Source of the DNA: Zygaena filipendulae
Taxonomy: Eukaryota; Arthropoda; Insecta; Lepidoptera; Zygaenidae
Direction of reading: 5' to 3'
Assembly: GCA_907165275.2 (NCBI GenBank)
Contig: OU015670.1
Span: 8,149,501 to 8,213,500 of the forward strand
Length of the DNA stretch: 64,000 nucleotides
A program made the translations under genes and the position numbers. Below are positions 1-11,433 of the stretch, one piece after another (within the stretch, counting starts at the first letter, position 1; each line of letters begins with the position of its first letter). The notes under the pieces were generated by a model. The model did not search any database. It was not told the DNA's origin and worked only from the letters and a program-made list of their open reading frames with translations.

Positions 1-194
1 CTAGTGCCATCTATCAGAGTAGGTACACTAAACATTTCATTTCGGTAATTAGCTTTTCCTCACGTTAATTTCGGATTTCCTGCAGGAATTCCAGGATAAA
101 AAGTATCCCCTTTTTATGATTTATCCTATGTCCTTCTCTGTCTCCCCTTGTAGGTTGTGTCGTTAATGCAGGCGCGGATCTAGGATTTGGCTGA

Positions 195-211
195 GGGGGG
201 GGGGGGGGGGG
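195..211 (+). repeat. Poly-G tract
   Basis: 17 consecutive G; the equivalent tract in copy B (about 12387-12399) is shorter, a simple length variation between the copies. Confidence 0.9.
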
Positions 212-2043
212 CACTTTCAGCTGCGCACCTTGCTAAAGTGAGTAAATAATTATTATAATGCACTCCTGCTAATTTACTAACACTCATGCATTAATGACTC
301 ACTTGGTGCTCGGTGCAACAATCTACTATTCGATTTTTGATAATATCATTATAAGTAGGTACCTACTTTTTTTAAATATTTCAATGTGCACTACGCTGAT
401 AAGTAGGTGATCTGCAACATCATTACAGTAACCAACATTACATTTAAATGCAAGCCTCGACTCGAAACTTGCTATTCACGTAATGTTGGTTACTGAAATG
501 ATGTTGATCGTCATGATTTTTGGGTCCCTAGATAACGATACGATAACGCGTTCGAGCGCGTTCGAGTGCACTCGTGCGAATCCACGGAACGCGCCCCTGG
601 GGAGTACCAACCATAGAGTTAATAGAGACAGCCGGCACTGCGAAAATCTCACCGCCCGCGATTTTCAGTGTTGCCAAATTTTGATCACAGGCCGCACGGG
701 TCACAGGGTTGGTTTGCAATGCATTATTTTGTATGCGAAGTTTTTTGAAATCGATTCCGGAGAAAAAAATAAGATTTGTTTTATGATTTTTCTAGCAGCA
801 ATTAGCTTACTTACATCCAACGAGTTCTTGCATTACTTTACTTAATAAGGTATAATATTGTAGGATAGGTCAAATATCCCATGGAACAAAATGTACTAAG
901 ACGTTTGTCTTTCTGGGCAACACGTGGTCCACCTTCCATACGAAGATTGGCTATGTCCTTTAGCATATTATTTTCTTCTTGTTCAGCATGTTTTTAGCTT
1001 TTAACATAATATAGCATATTTATTTGGCTCATTTTTACAAAACAAACTTATTATAAATATATGCGCATATAATTTGTTATTGAAGTAACTTTTTTCTACA
1101 CCAAATTAGCATATTTTGGAGAAACCATGGCCCATGGTGGCAACGCCTACATTTTTTATCAGTTTTAACTTCTATCAAAGGTTCTATGCAGTATTCAAAT
1201 TTTCGACAGCAAAGGACTTGTCTGAACTACATAATAAAAATCGTAGCAATTTCATAGTAACTTTCATTCAAACAAATCTTTTAAATACTTTTTGTAAATT
1301 TGCATGAATAGATAAACATATTAACAACATAATATAGATGTCATAAATTTCTACAGTTCCCCGCAGTTTCACCCAAGTAAATTTCGGAGTCCCCGCGGGA
1401 ATTCCGAGATAAAAATCCTGTTAAGTACCTACTCCTGTCAATGTGTATGGTCAGTTGAGTAGTTAAAGCGTGACAAAGAAACAAGCTCACGCCATATTAA
1501 TTAATTATGCGAACACAAATACTTATAACATCATTTTGAACATAATAATAGAATCAAAGCTTAATTAAATCACAAAATATTCTTAAATACCTACGTGATT
1601 ATTTCTCAATAACCGTCTTTTTTAAGTCTTAGCCTGCCTTAGCTTTGCACTGCGGAAAAATTCCGTACGAATTTATTTATTCAATTCTCTAATACTTGGA
1701 ATCTTATGTAAGTTTGGATTTAAATCTGTATTTTATTATTTATCGCTTTTTAGTATACTTACTGCATTTTTGTGTTTTTTGATGTTCAAGTTTTTTTGTT
1801 AAAATTTAGTTTATCTAAGATTTAATATTTAATACAGTACACCGCCCATTATTTCAAACACATTCGATGAATGAGGTGTTGATGATCGATATTAAAAAGT
1901 TGATGTTAATCGTAATAAAATTTTAAAACTGGCAATCTTGTTTCGAACAGTCGGGACTTTCTTAGAATTTGCGAGAACCTTTTGTCTATGAAAATGGGTT
2001 GCGTTGGCGTCGCGCTCGCAACATCCGATTCCGGTCGCTGGAG

Positions 2044-2050
2044 TATAAAA
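2044..2050 (+). promoter_or_regulatory. TATA box of REXO4-like copy A
   Basis: TATAAAA preceded by GGAG, 182-188 bp upstream of the ATG, and conserved in copy B. Spacing to the likely cap site (around 2070-2080) is typical, though no transcript evidence is available here. Confidence 0.5.
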
Positions 2051-2231
2051 GTGCTTCGACTTAGGTTTAGAGTCCAACTTGACCAACTTCGCATTTTAAG
2101 TTCGTTACTCGCTAGTCGCTACGATTTTTAATTTTTCATATTTTTTATTGATAACTTCATAATTCATTAACCGTTCGACTCGTTCGTCTTCGTACTCTCA
2201 TTTCATTTTGTGATTCATTTAATCTTACGAA

Positions 2232-2573
2232 ATGACTGCAGTAGCTTTGGACTGCGAAATGGTGGAAGTTATAAGCAACGGCAGCTACAAGAACGCAGTA
2301 GCACGAGTTTCTGTCGTTGGCGGGAACCTTTCGGTTCTTCTTGACGAGTATGTGAAGCCGGAACAACATGTTTCTGATTATCGCACGAGTATTAACGGTA
2401 TAACAGCTCGTGACTTAGCTAACGGAAAGTCTGTTCAAGAAGTGAAAAGTAAAATAATGAACATCATACATGGCAAAATACTGGTCGGCCACGACCTAAA
2501 ACCAGATTTACAAGCGCTGGGAGTAAGCCATGGAAACGTCAGAGACACGGCCCTGAAAGAGGAATTTATGCGG
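2232..2573 (+). CDS. REXO4-like copy A, exon 1
   Basis: Codes for 114 residues including ExoI and ExoII. The reading frame is open past the donor for six codons then stops at TAG, and the GTAAGT donor is a strong match, so splicing is expected. Can join in frame to either 3319-3453 or 8703-8894. Confidence 0.85.
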
Positions 2574-3453
2574 GTAAGTTCAGCAGCTCCTTAGCCGGTG
2601 CCCGGTCCTGTCTCCACGAGGGCTGGTCCTCCGGACTACACCGCTTCTACCACACCACACACCTATCGTGGTATCGTGTATTGTTGTTCGCCTACTAGCT
2701 GTTCTCCGCGGTTTCACTCGCGGGAATTTTCGAGATCCCGCAGGAATTCCGGGTTACAATTTACAATAAAGCCTACATCACTCAGGGATAGTGTAAGTAG
2801 GTACCTAGTGTTCTAGTGGTGAAAGAATTCTCCTAATCGTATCGGAGAATATTATTTTGTCTGCGACGGAACGTGTCGGACACGCTCAATGTCTGTAGAT
2901 ATAACTGGAGTCTGGAAACTTACTCTGCCGGTGATAAGCCAAGTACCTAGTTCACTCCCGCCACGAGCTCGTCGTGAGCTTTACAACCCGAGTGGACAGA
3001 CGTAGCGGGCTTGGCACCGGATTCAAATCGAAAAGTGGTAGCACAAACCAATATTAGTATTACGTGTATTTTTGTCTGTTGGATTAAATCGGTATTTTGT
3101 TATTTTTTAGCTTTTTTTTGTTTTTGGAAGTCTGTTTTACTTTTTTTTGTTAAAAATGTTCAAGCATTCTCATTATGTGAATCTCGCAATTCGGTGTGCA
3201 AAAAGCTGAGGCGAAAAGTAATTCGATCGATTCAAAAATACGACCCCATTTCCCGTTGCGTTGGCCGTTGAGTGAGGAGTGGAAGGGCGCTGACTCTTTT
3301 TTCTTTTTCTTTTTTCAGAGGAACAACGGCCAAAAGCCGTCGTTAAAAGATCTCGCGAGAGATCTTCTTGGTGAATCTATCCAAGTTGGGACCCACGACT
3401 CTGTGGAGGACGCAAAAACGGCTATGAAACTATACAAGAAATATCCGTGGTGA
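2232..3453 (+). CDS. REXO4-like DEDDh 3'-5' exonuclease, copy A (short form)
   Basis: Two exons, 2232-2573 and 3319-3453, give 158 residues. Seen: ALDCEMVEV near the N-terminus (ExoI; D7 and E9), VGHDLKPDLQAL at 85-96 (ExoII; D92), and HDSVEDAKTAM at 140-150 (ExoIII; H140 and D145), the full catalytic set of the DEDDh family. The order and the linker RDYRT/GI-type segment match the REXO4 branch (RNA exonuclease 4, linked to rRNA processing in the family). The start is right next to ExoI, so the usual long basic N-terminal part of REXO4 is absent, and the C-terminus ends only 13 residues after the last catalytic Asp. Donor CGG/GTAAGT and acceptor TTTTTTCAG/AGG are phase 0. A TATA box lies 188 bp upstream and AATAAA 98 bp downstream. 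It could be a functional compact paralogue or a partial copy. Exact substrate is not inferable. Confidence 0.82.
3319..3453 (+). CDS. REXO4-like copy A, exon 2 (short 3' exon, ExoIII)
   Basis: 44 codons plus TGA after a long pyrimidine tract ending TTTTTTCAG. Encodes PSLKDLARDLLGESIQ then HDSVEDAKTAMKLY, the ExoIII block, and ends KKYPW. Confidence 0.85.
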   Translation, partial: RNNGQKPSLKDLARDLLGESIQVGTHDSVEDAKTAMKLYKKYPW

Positions 3454-3550
3454 AACTGCCTGTGAAACATTTTTTCGTTGATTTTTCCTACGATTTTTCT
3501 TTTCAATAATATTTTTTTATGTTTAATTGAGTGCCAAATTTAAATATGAA

Positions 3551-3556
3551 AATAAA
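3551..3556 (+). promoter_or_regulatory. Polyadenylation signal, REXO4-like copy A short form
   Basis: AATAAA about 98 bases after the TGA, conserved at 17251-17256 in copy B. It is the first canonical signal after the stop. Confidence 0.6.
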
Positions 3557-4719
3557 CTGATTTAAAAGTAGTAATAGTACATAATTAGTTTTATTTTTTA
3601 AACTTATCGAAAGAAATATTAGGTAGGTACAAAACCGAATAAGTGCGAGTCCGGGCATAGCCCACCCAGGGTCAAATAAAGACTATTTCTTCCCGGTACC
3701 CAGCTGCTTGCCAATAAGCAGACGATAATATAAGGTAGGTAGGTATGTTCTTGCCAAGTTTCCAAGCCAAGCGAAATTAAATTTTTATTGGGTACACCTA
3801 CCTGAAGTATCGAAGTAAGTTTTATTTTGCGTCATAAGTGCCCGTATTGTGGTTGGTAGACTCAGACGAAATGAAGTGTAGGTAGGTATATTGTTATTAT
3901 TCATGGGACTATCCTATTATAAAATATGTGAGTGTGGATGTTAGTTACTCAATCACGCAAAAACGGCTGAACGGATTTGGATGAAATTTGGCAAGCACGT
4001 TGTCAGGGGTACAGAGAAGGACATAGAGTACTTTTTATCGCGGAATTCTCGCGGAACTAAGAAATTACCGCGGGGCACAGCTAGTCTACACTAAATTATA
4101 AAGAGCAGTAGTTTGTGACGTAGCTCGTAGGGGGTAATCTCTGGATCTACTGAACCGATTTTGAAAATTTTTCACTTATAGGAAGCTATAGTGGTCCTGA
4201 GTGTCATAAGGTACTTTTTATTCCATAATTCCCGCGGGAACTCCGAATTTCCCGCGGGTGAAACCGCGGGGAACAACGAGTTTTTTATTATACTAAACAT
4301 ACTCAGGGTGATGACGTATTTTCGCGTGTAGGTACTTTCGGCTTTTAGGGATTACAATATTGCTAATAGCCCGGTGATATTTAATTTAAAGTACCTAGTC
4401 TATTTATAAATTACTAGCTGTGCCCCGCGGGTTCACCCGCGTGAGGTTTGGGATCAGGAACCTTTGCGGACGCAGGCAGAACAACCCGCCAAAGTTTCAT
4501 CACAAACGGACCAATGGTTTCGAAACGCATAGAGGACAGACATACAAACATTCATTTTTATTTATAAAGATTATAGAGTGTAAACAAAAGGGGATCACAT
4601 TATCATTTATTAGTTCCGACATGGACCAATTAAACGAATTGGTCCATGGTTCCGAGAACTTCCCAGAACAATGATCTTTCAGAGCGAATGGAACGATTTA
4701 TTAGATAAGTAGGTAGGTA

Positions 4720-5844
4720 GGGTCGGTTGTCCAACAGTGAACCATCCAGATACACTGAACCACCGCCATATTGAAAAAACTGTGGGGTTGCCAGTTCGAC
4801 CAATGGTGTTAAAACATGTCGCGTAAGAACCCTTTCCCCCTCCCGTAGTAAGCCGACGGCAGCGGCTTGAGTTTGAAGTGTGGGAGCGGTTTGTTTGTTT
4901 TTCGCCAAACAAAGATACTTTTCACAGGTAAGTCTCTCGATTTTTGTATATTTTGTTATTAAATATATCACCAAACGCTACATGGTATAAAATTTGTTGT
5001 AGATTTAGTCGTTTTATGAGCATATTGTGCTATGACAATTCAGTATATAACCTATCTTTATTTCGTATTTTAAGTAGAATGGTGTAGTTGTTGATCAGTG
5101 AACCAGGTCCGCATAGTACTCAGTGAGCCGACTCACTGTATACCTTACGATCCAGGTTCATTGTTTCTTGATAGTGTGACATTGAGAATGATTAAAAACT
5201 ATTTTTTGTTTAGGATGCCAAGACCAAAAGATAAAGAAAGAAAAATAGGGAAACACAGTGAACGACATGACATCAGCGTTAAAAATGGTGGATAATGGTA
5301 ATTCTATAAGGGCAGCGGCAAAAACCATAGTGTTATTAAATTAGGTTAGGTTTAATGAGAACCTAAGTATAAAAAGTTTTCATTTTTAATTGAAATGAAT
5401 AATTTAATTTTATATTGTATTATGTTATGTTTATTTTTGTTTTACGTGGTTTTTTCAAAGAAGAATGTTTGTCATAGCACCGAAAAGATTTATATAATAA
5501 CTTTTAGATTTTGTATGACAAAAATAATGGTGATTACCAAAAATTATTTAAGTTTTTTTTTTCAAATAGTTATAAGAATTTTAAACTGGTACTTACATTA
5601 TGGTTCAGTGTTGAAATAAGGGTGTTTCAATGTAAATTACCCATAGTACACAGTGAGCCGAATTTATTTTTAAAAAAAAACCTACGTAATCTGTCTTGAT
5701 TTGTTCCTAGCATTCTGTAACCTATATCTGAGAAACCTTATTATATTACCTAAACAATGACACCATAACGAAATTTTTATCTTAATTATCTAGCAAGTTC
5801 TGCGACATAGAAAAAACGGTGGTTCACTGTTGGACAACGCACCA
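4720..5844 (+). mobile_element. pogo-like DNA transposon remnant with TA target duplication
   Basis: Present only in copy A; copy B has the empty site around 18427-18450. Terminal inverted repeats share GTTGTCCAACAGTGAACCA near both ends, and the flanking TA is single in the empty site, so TA is the target duplication, as in the Tc1/mariner/pogo superfamily. At about 5215-5330 the frame reads MPRPKDKERK and then, after a one-frame slip, MTSALKMVDNGNSIRAAAKT, which resembles the psq-type helix-turn-helix at the N-terminus of pogo/Tigger transposases. No DDE domain remains, so it is non-autonomous. Confidence 0.8.
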
Positions 5845-6753
5845 TACCTACCTCAGAAGAATAACTGTTATTGTTCTTAGGTACCTACTGAGAAAGCTTG
5901 GCTCGGTCTATAGTTAGTATTATAATATTATCTGTGGTATGGGGCAGTAGGTAACTATGTGGTGTCAAGTTAAACAAAATATTTTGGTGCGTGGCTGTTT
6001 TAACAGTGGCTTACTTACAATACTTACTAAAGCATTGAATTTGTTTCTTACGCGGCTTTTACCTACACCTTAACGGTTCTACCGATCATCATAAAATTTT
6101 GCATAGCTATACGTATTAAAAGGCACACAAAAGGGCATGGGGTACTTTTATCCATTATTCCCGCGGGAACTCAAAAAGAAAAACCTTTTTTGGAAGTCGG
6201 TTAAAAATTAATGAAGCGAAAACTAATTCTTCCGTATCAGCCCCTCTCGCAGTTGATGTTATACAGTACTGGAGCAATAAGATCATTATAAAGTCAATTA
6301 TTTAATATTTATTTTATTTAATGATTCATTATTACAAAATAATTAGGTACCACAATAAAAAAATATTACAAGAAAAATGAACAGAAATATTTAACAAAAA
6401 AAAGAAGCTTTCACACTTTAAAATATAATAACAATTAATACAAAAAAAAAAATCTTAAACATACAGTTTATAACTTTATACTCTAGCCTGAGGACTCACC
6501 AGTCTTATCACTTGGCATCGAAATTTTGTCCATCGCGATGTCGACTTTATGTACAGTGTGTTAGGTGGAAATTTCAATGGTCATAATTTCGATGTGAGGT
6601 TCATAATAATCATTTAAACATTAGCCCCGGTTCGCACGAGAACTTTCTTGACGTCCGTTAAAAAAGCGTTTAAATAGAACAGCATAAAATGCATTCCCAA
6701 GAATAATTATATTATGTTCACACGTCAGCGCTTTTAAAGCGCGGCGCTTCTTA

Positions 6754-6990
6754 CCGCCGCACTCAGAGTCGACTTTAATGAATACTTAGTTAAGTATTGA
6801 TTTTTAAAACAAAACTGTCGCAATCAGACAAGTTTAATAAATTAATTTTAATTGGCATTTAATGAGATGTAACTTAATTAGTTAAATGCCAATTAAAATT
6901 AATTTATTAAACTTGTCTGATTGCGACAGTTTTGTTTTAAAAATCAATACTTAACTAAGTAATCATTAAAGTCGACTCTGAGTGCGGCCG
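6754..6990. mobile_element. Palindromic MITE with TTA target duplication
   Basis: Copy A only; in copy B the site at about 19493 is empty. Flanked by TTA on both sides. Nearly the whole 237 bp is one inverted repeat with ends resembling CCGCCGCACTCAGAGTCG, and it would fold into one long hairpin. The TTA duplication suggests PIF/Harbinger. Related, older copies lie next to it at about 7013-7330 and are shared by copy B (19515-19830). Confidence 0.75.
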
Positions 6991-7347
6991 TTAAACGCCC
7001 CTCGAACGGGCTTTCGGCCGCACTCAGTCGTTTTAATGATTACTTAATTTTAAGTAAACATTTTAAAAACAAACTACCGCACTCACGGCCGCACTCAAAG
7101 TCGACTTTAATGATTACTTAGTTAAGTATAGATTTTTAAAACAAAATTGTCGCAGTCAGAGACGTTCAGTAAATTAATGTTAATTAGCATTTAATGAGAT
7201 GTAACTTAATTAGTTAAATGCCAATTAACATTAATTTATTAAACTTGTCTGATTGCGGCAGTTTCGTTTTAAAAATCTATACAACTAAGTAATCATTAAA
7301 GTTGACTCTGAGTGCGGCCGTCAGAGACGTTTGTTAAGTTAATGAAT

Positions 7348-7671
7348 AGGCTAGTTTCCTAAATTTTTTTTTTTAGTCCGTTTTGTAGATTATTAAAAAA
7401 TATTGGACACGTATTTTTTTTTTTTATGTAACCAAAAAATAACGGAGATATATCAAGTCGAAATTTCACATGACGTCACGCCTCGCTACAGTTTGTTCGC
7501 ACGTTATAGCGAGCTGTGACATCACGAGTCCCCCACCCTAAACTTTAATGCGCTTTATCTATGCATATTTCCATTATTTTAAAAAAGCAAAAAATACGTG
7601 TCTTTTATTTTTTTATTATCTAACTGACGGACTAAATAGAATTTTGATTTTTTTACCCAGGAAACTAGCCT
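7348..7671. mobile_element. CRE-bearing MITE, copy 1 (AT target duplication)
   Basis: Copy A only. Termini AGGCTAGTTTCC and GGAAACTAGCCT are exact inverted repeats flanked by AT, and copy B (about 19850-19860) has a single AT. The interior has AGTCCG near one end and CGGACT near the other, plus a TGACGTCA palindrome and a second partly decayed one. It belongs to the family also seen at 21497, 22357, 24608, 25738, 26596, 52711 and 63737. Confidence 0.85.
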
Positions 7672-8042
7672 ATTGGCATCTAACTAAATTTAACTTAATA
7701 GTTGAATGCCAATGAACATTAATTATATGAACGTCTCTGAGTGCGGTAGTTTTGTTTTGAAAATCTTTACTTAAAATTAATTAATCATTAAAACGACTCT
7801 TGAGCGTGGCCGTTAGCCGCCGTTATCTTTCCAAAGAACACCATATCAAATAATATCATAAGCCATAATTATATACAAATATCTACAATATAATATACCT
7901 AATATTAATTATTTAACACTGTAAATCTGCGTATCTGCCATTTGTAAATACTACGGACGAACTCGGTTGTCCCTCAAAATCCAGTATGTGCTTAAAACTA
8001 AACTTAACAAGAAAGCGCTTTTTTACTGGTTTTTATAATATA

Positions 8043-8215
8043 ATACTAGCTAAGTATGCCCTGCGGTTTCACCCGCGTTAATTTCAGAGATCCCGCGGGA
8101 ATTTCGGAATAAAAATTAGCCTAAGTTACTCTTTATAACATCAGCTATCTGCCAGTGAAAGTGCCGTTAAAATCAGTCCAGCCGTTTCAGAGATTACCCG
8201 GAACAAACAGACAGA
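8043..8215 (+). repeat. Lepidoptera-type short interspersed repeat (copy A)
   Basis: Starts ACTAGCTAAGTATGCCCTGCGG, contains CCCGCGGGAATTTCGG and an internal CCAGCCGTTTCAGAGATTA block, and ends in CAGACAGACAGAG. This family recurs many times in both orientations. Superfamily (SINE or Helitron-like) cannot be decided by eye. Confidence 0.6.
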
Positions 8216-8702
8216 CAGAGAAAATTTTTCTGTTTTTTTATGTTTGTAATTTGTGACAAATGAACTTTGTAAAATCAAACAGTTGTGAGTCAACCCACTC
8301 GATGTGGTGTGGCTCAGGTACGGTGCCTGATGTGCTTAATGGACACTCCCTTATGTCATACAACATGATAATAGCTGCTAATAAACCAGTAGTGTGGTAC
8401 AACCTCTTTTTTAAAGTCTTTTACTAGTTCACTTATATTCCAAACTGCATTATGCATTTCATAATAAAATTTATTATTTTTTAATTCAATCAAACATAAT
8501 TATAGCCAAAAAGAATTTTTTTGATATTAAATAAATATCAGATTCATTTTTTTTTATTTACTTTTAATTCCGTGGTTCCATTTTACTTTTTTTCTCTGCC
8601 AAAGTGCATGCATGCATGTTTGACTTTGTTCAATATTATCTACTAGAAATGTTTCATGGTAGACTCACTTAATAGAATTTAAATGTATATTTCAATTTTC
8701 AG

Positions 8703-8894
8703 ATAACCAAAGGCAGCACACCTTCCCTGAAGCGGTTGGCGAAAGAACTCCTTGGTGTGGACATCCAACACGGCGAGCACAGTTCTGTTGAAGATGCACG
8801 CGCTGCCATGAAACTGTACTGCACAGTGGCCAAAAATTGGGAGGCGATTCTAAGTCAGAAGAGAGGGTACAGCAAGAGAACGCTAGAGGAATAA
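8703..8894 (+). CDS. REXO4-like terminal exon (long 3' exon, ExoIII)
   Basis: An acceptor TTCAATTTTCAG precedes an open frame of 63 codons plus TAA. It encodes PSLKRLAKELLGVDIQ, then HSSVEDARAAMKLY and a tail with WEAILSQKRGYSKR. This is a closer match to an ordinary REXO4 C-terminus than the short exon at 3319. It starts in phase 0, so it joins in frame to exon 1 of copy A (2232-2573), giving 177 residues with the catalytic His and Asp at the same positions (140 and 145) as the short form. Alternatively it may be the last exon of the parental REXO4 gene whose 5' exons lie left of the window, with the compact copy sitting in its intron. AATAAA at 9233-9238 could end the transcript. Copy B has no equivalent. 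Confidence 0.8.
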   Translation: MTKGSTPSLKRLAKELLGVDIQHGEHSSVEDARAAMKLYCTVAKNWEAILSQKRGYSKRTLEE

Positions 8895-9232
8895 GCTACC
8901 AATACCACCGCTCAGCCTTAAAGGCTGAAACTCACTTGTATGTTGTGTCGTGTTGTGTCACGACAGAAGCATAATATCGGTTTCGTATGAAACCAATATT
9001 ATTATATATTGGAGCAATATTTGTATGTTGTGTTGTGACACGTTCTGTTGTAGTGCTACTTTAACCATACCAAATATATGAATCTGATATACTTCTGTCG
9101 GGACACAACTCGACACATTTCAGGCGCCTTTAGCCGTCAAAGTCGCTAAAAGTGTCTAGTCGTCCACTAAGCGGATTATTATTAGTCGTCTACGGATAAA
9201 AATTAAATTAAATTAATTAAATAAGGAGGAAA

Positions 9233-9238
9233 AATAAA
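9233..9238 (+). promoter_or_regulatory. Polyadenylation signal after the long REXO4-like exon
   Basis: AATAAA about 340 bases downstream of the TAA at 8892-8894. Plausible but unproven 3' end of the long form. Confidence 0.4.
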
Positions 9239-9437
9239 GTCGTCTACTAAGCAACATAAATTCACAAAAGAGATTGTCATTAATCATTTTATTATTATTG
9301 TAAATATATCACCGTAAATTTGTAAACACCGTTAGATTATAATCTTCCTATCAAAAGATAGTGAACTGTAACAAACTGCTTACAATTTAACACATTATTT
9401 TTCGGTAGATTATAATAATTATGGTTAAGACTCCTGC

Positions 9438-9573
9438 GGGGCTAAGATGCGCAACACGATAAAATTATATCGAGCCATTTTATCGATTCTCGTCGACAAA
9501 ACCATACAATATTTCGACGAGGATCGATAAAATGGCTCGATAAAATTTTATCGTGTTGCGCATCTTAGCCCCA
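9438..9573. repeat. Perfect-looking hairpin repeat
   Basis: GGGGCTAAGATGCGCAACAC at the left is matched by its inverse at the right, with arms of about 60 bases meeting around 9505. Probably a small foldback MITE. The GC-rich stretch after it (9575-9650) has no recognised function. Confidence 0.65.
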
Positions 9574-10395
9574 CAGAACAAGTCGCGCGAGCCGAACGAG
9601 CGTAGCGAGCGTGCCGCGGCAGCGGCCGGCGATGCGCCGAAGAAAGTGTTACGGACTGCGGTTCGCAATTTGAGAATTTACAATCTCGCGAGATAGGTAA
9701 TAATCTAACGGTATTTACAATTTTACAGTGACATATACTAATTATGTACAATTTATTTTTGGACAAAAATTTTTATATCATAATTATAAAAAGGTTTTTC
9801 AATTGGCGTGCAAATTTCATTACAAAAAAAGAACGTTAGGAAAGATCAATACATTTTGCGCTTAGCTGACAATTATTGTTCGTCCATTTAGTAGACGACT
9901 AGCAACAGCCAAAAATAAATTAAAATCTCAAAGATATTTAATAATTGATCTTTCAATATTTTTGGGCGTCCACGTAAAACGTTACCAGTAGTGGGGTATG
10001 GAGTTAAGACTAGATTCAGTATCTAGAATAGTTACTTGATATTAAGGATTGAAAAATATTCAAAAATAGCAGTTTTTTTACAGACAGTTGTTTACAGAGT
10101 TGAAACTCTGAAAAAGCTTGATTTGAGAAAAAGCATTTTAAAAGTTTGTGTGAAATAAAAAAAAACACTTCTACTTGCTTGTTACATTGATCATTTATTA
10201 ATAATAATCAATTAAAATCGCGGACGCAATTTTTTCACCGAACTTTACAAAACCTCGTATATCTCGGAAACTAAATGCCGAGAACTGGTACTTTTAGCTT
10301 GGACGCCCACAATTATATACCTAAGAGCAGATACTACTTTTGGCTTTCCAATAACCTTAGTAAATTGTCTTGCAATATTGGATCACAATTAAATA

Positions 10396-10612
10396 TTATG
10401 GACCCTTTTCCTGTCATGCGTATTTTCGCCCGCGCGCGGATCTGGTCCGCATGCGGGTGATAGCACGCTCCTGGCCGCACGCAGGACAAAGATGCGTACT
10501 ATGGCCATGCGTGCGACCCGCGTCACAGTAAAACACAATGAAGGGAGAAGAAGAACGCCGCCCGCATATAGTTAGCACGCACGCGGGCGTAAATCCGCAT
10601 GACAGGAAAAAG
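10396..10612. mobile_element. GC-rich MITE
   Basis: Inverted ends share TTTTCCTGTCATGCG, and the interior is rich in CGCCCGCGCGCG-like sequence, in contrast with the AT-rich flanks. A TATTAT direct repeat flanks it and may be the target duplication. Confidence 0.6.
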
Positions 10613-11317
10613 GCCCTATTATTTACTCTATTTTACATAAATGATTTTCTTTTCAAACGAACATCTTAGAATATTAAAAAGGAACATAGTTCCAAAAAAT
10701 TTACGTACTCCAATCCAATCCCAGAAAATTTAAACAACCCAAATCTTATAAACCAACATTTTTTAACGATTCCCGGTAACGATGAGACCTAACTATCTTT
10801 AGAGAATAACAAAGCGACAAACAATGAATCTTCTTCAGAAGCAGTAAGTATCCTGTAACATGATAAATAAAATTATTCTCAGCATTAAGACTAAAGCCAT
10901 AGGATATGACGGTATCACTGCTGATAAGGCTATTTCACTGTTGTTAAAATGTTGATATCCAATAATTACAATCGAAAATATCATGGATAAGCATAAAATA
11001 AGCGAAAAAATTAATAGATATGATTAAAAAATAAAATAATTATAAACTGTTTAATTTTGAGTGTCTGTCTCTTTCCAAAACGGAATTTTGTATGGCGGTT
11101 GTACTTTGTAGGGCGTTACAACTCGAGTGACGTCATTATAGGACTAGCGCTTTCCTTGTCTAACTTGAACTTTTAAAGAGTCATATCTCTGAAAATACAA
11201 AATATATTTGTAAAATAATTATGCTACTAATACGTAATAAATTATATACGTTTATAAAATAATGATAAAAAATAAACAAATCGATCAATTTAATTAAATA
11301 TTTTCGCCTGGAACGCC

Positions 11318-11430
11318 TGGAAACGGGCTCTTGTTAGACCTTTCCCAAAATCTCAGGTTGTTCAACAGCTTGAGGACCATCGTCCGATCAGCATACTTCC
11401 GGTCCTGTCGAAGCTTCTGAAGAGATCACG
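11318..11430 (+). pseudogene. Non-LTR retrotransposon reverse-transcriptase fragment
   Basis: Translates to ALVRPFPKSQVV followed by DHRPISILPVLSKLLKRS, the conserved first block of LINE reverse transcriptases. Only about 37 codons remain, and a MITE fragment follows immediately. Confidence 0.75.
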
Positions 11431-11433
11431 ATT

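Larger units (their letters stand above)
1..8330 (+). repeat. Segmental duplication, copy A
   Basis: Nearly the same sequence recurs in direct orientation at 12015-20510. The match begins at the first base of the window (shared start CTAGTGCCATCTATC) and stops abruptly at 8330, where copy A continues TGTGCTTAATGG and copy B continues GCGGCGCCGC. Most differences are single bases, microsatellite length changes and clean transposon insertions; copy A alone carries the insertions at 4720-5844, 6754-6990 and 7348-7671. Because the match starts at base 1, copy A may extend left of the window. It contains one complete two-exon REXO4-like gene. Confidence 0.93.

Noticed and set aside
1892..2094. Minus-strand frames of 62-64 codons present in both duplication copies
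   Set aside because: They overlap the promoter and TATA box of the REXO4-like gene and match no family; conservation follows from recent duplication.
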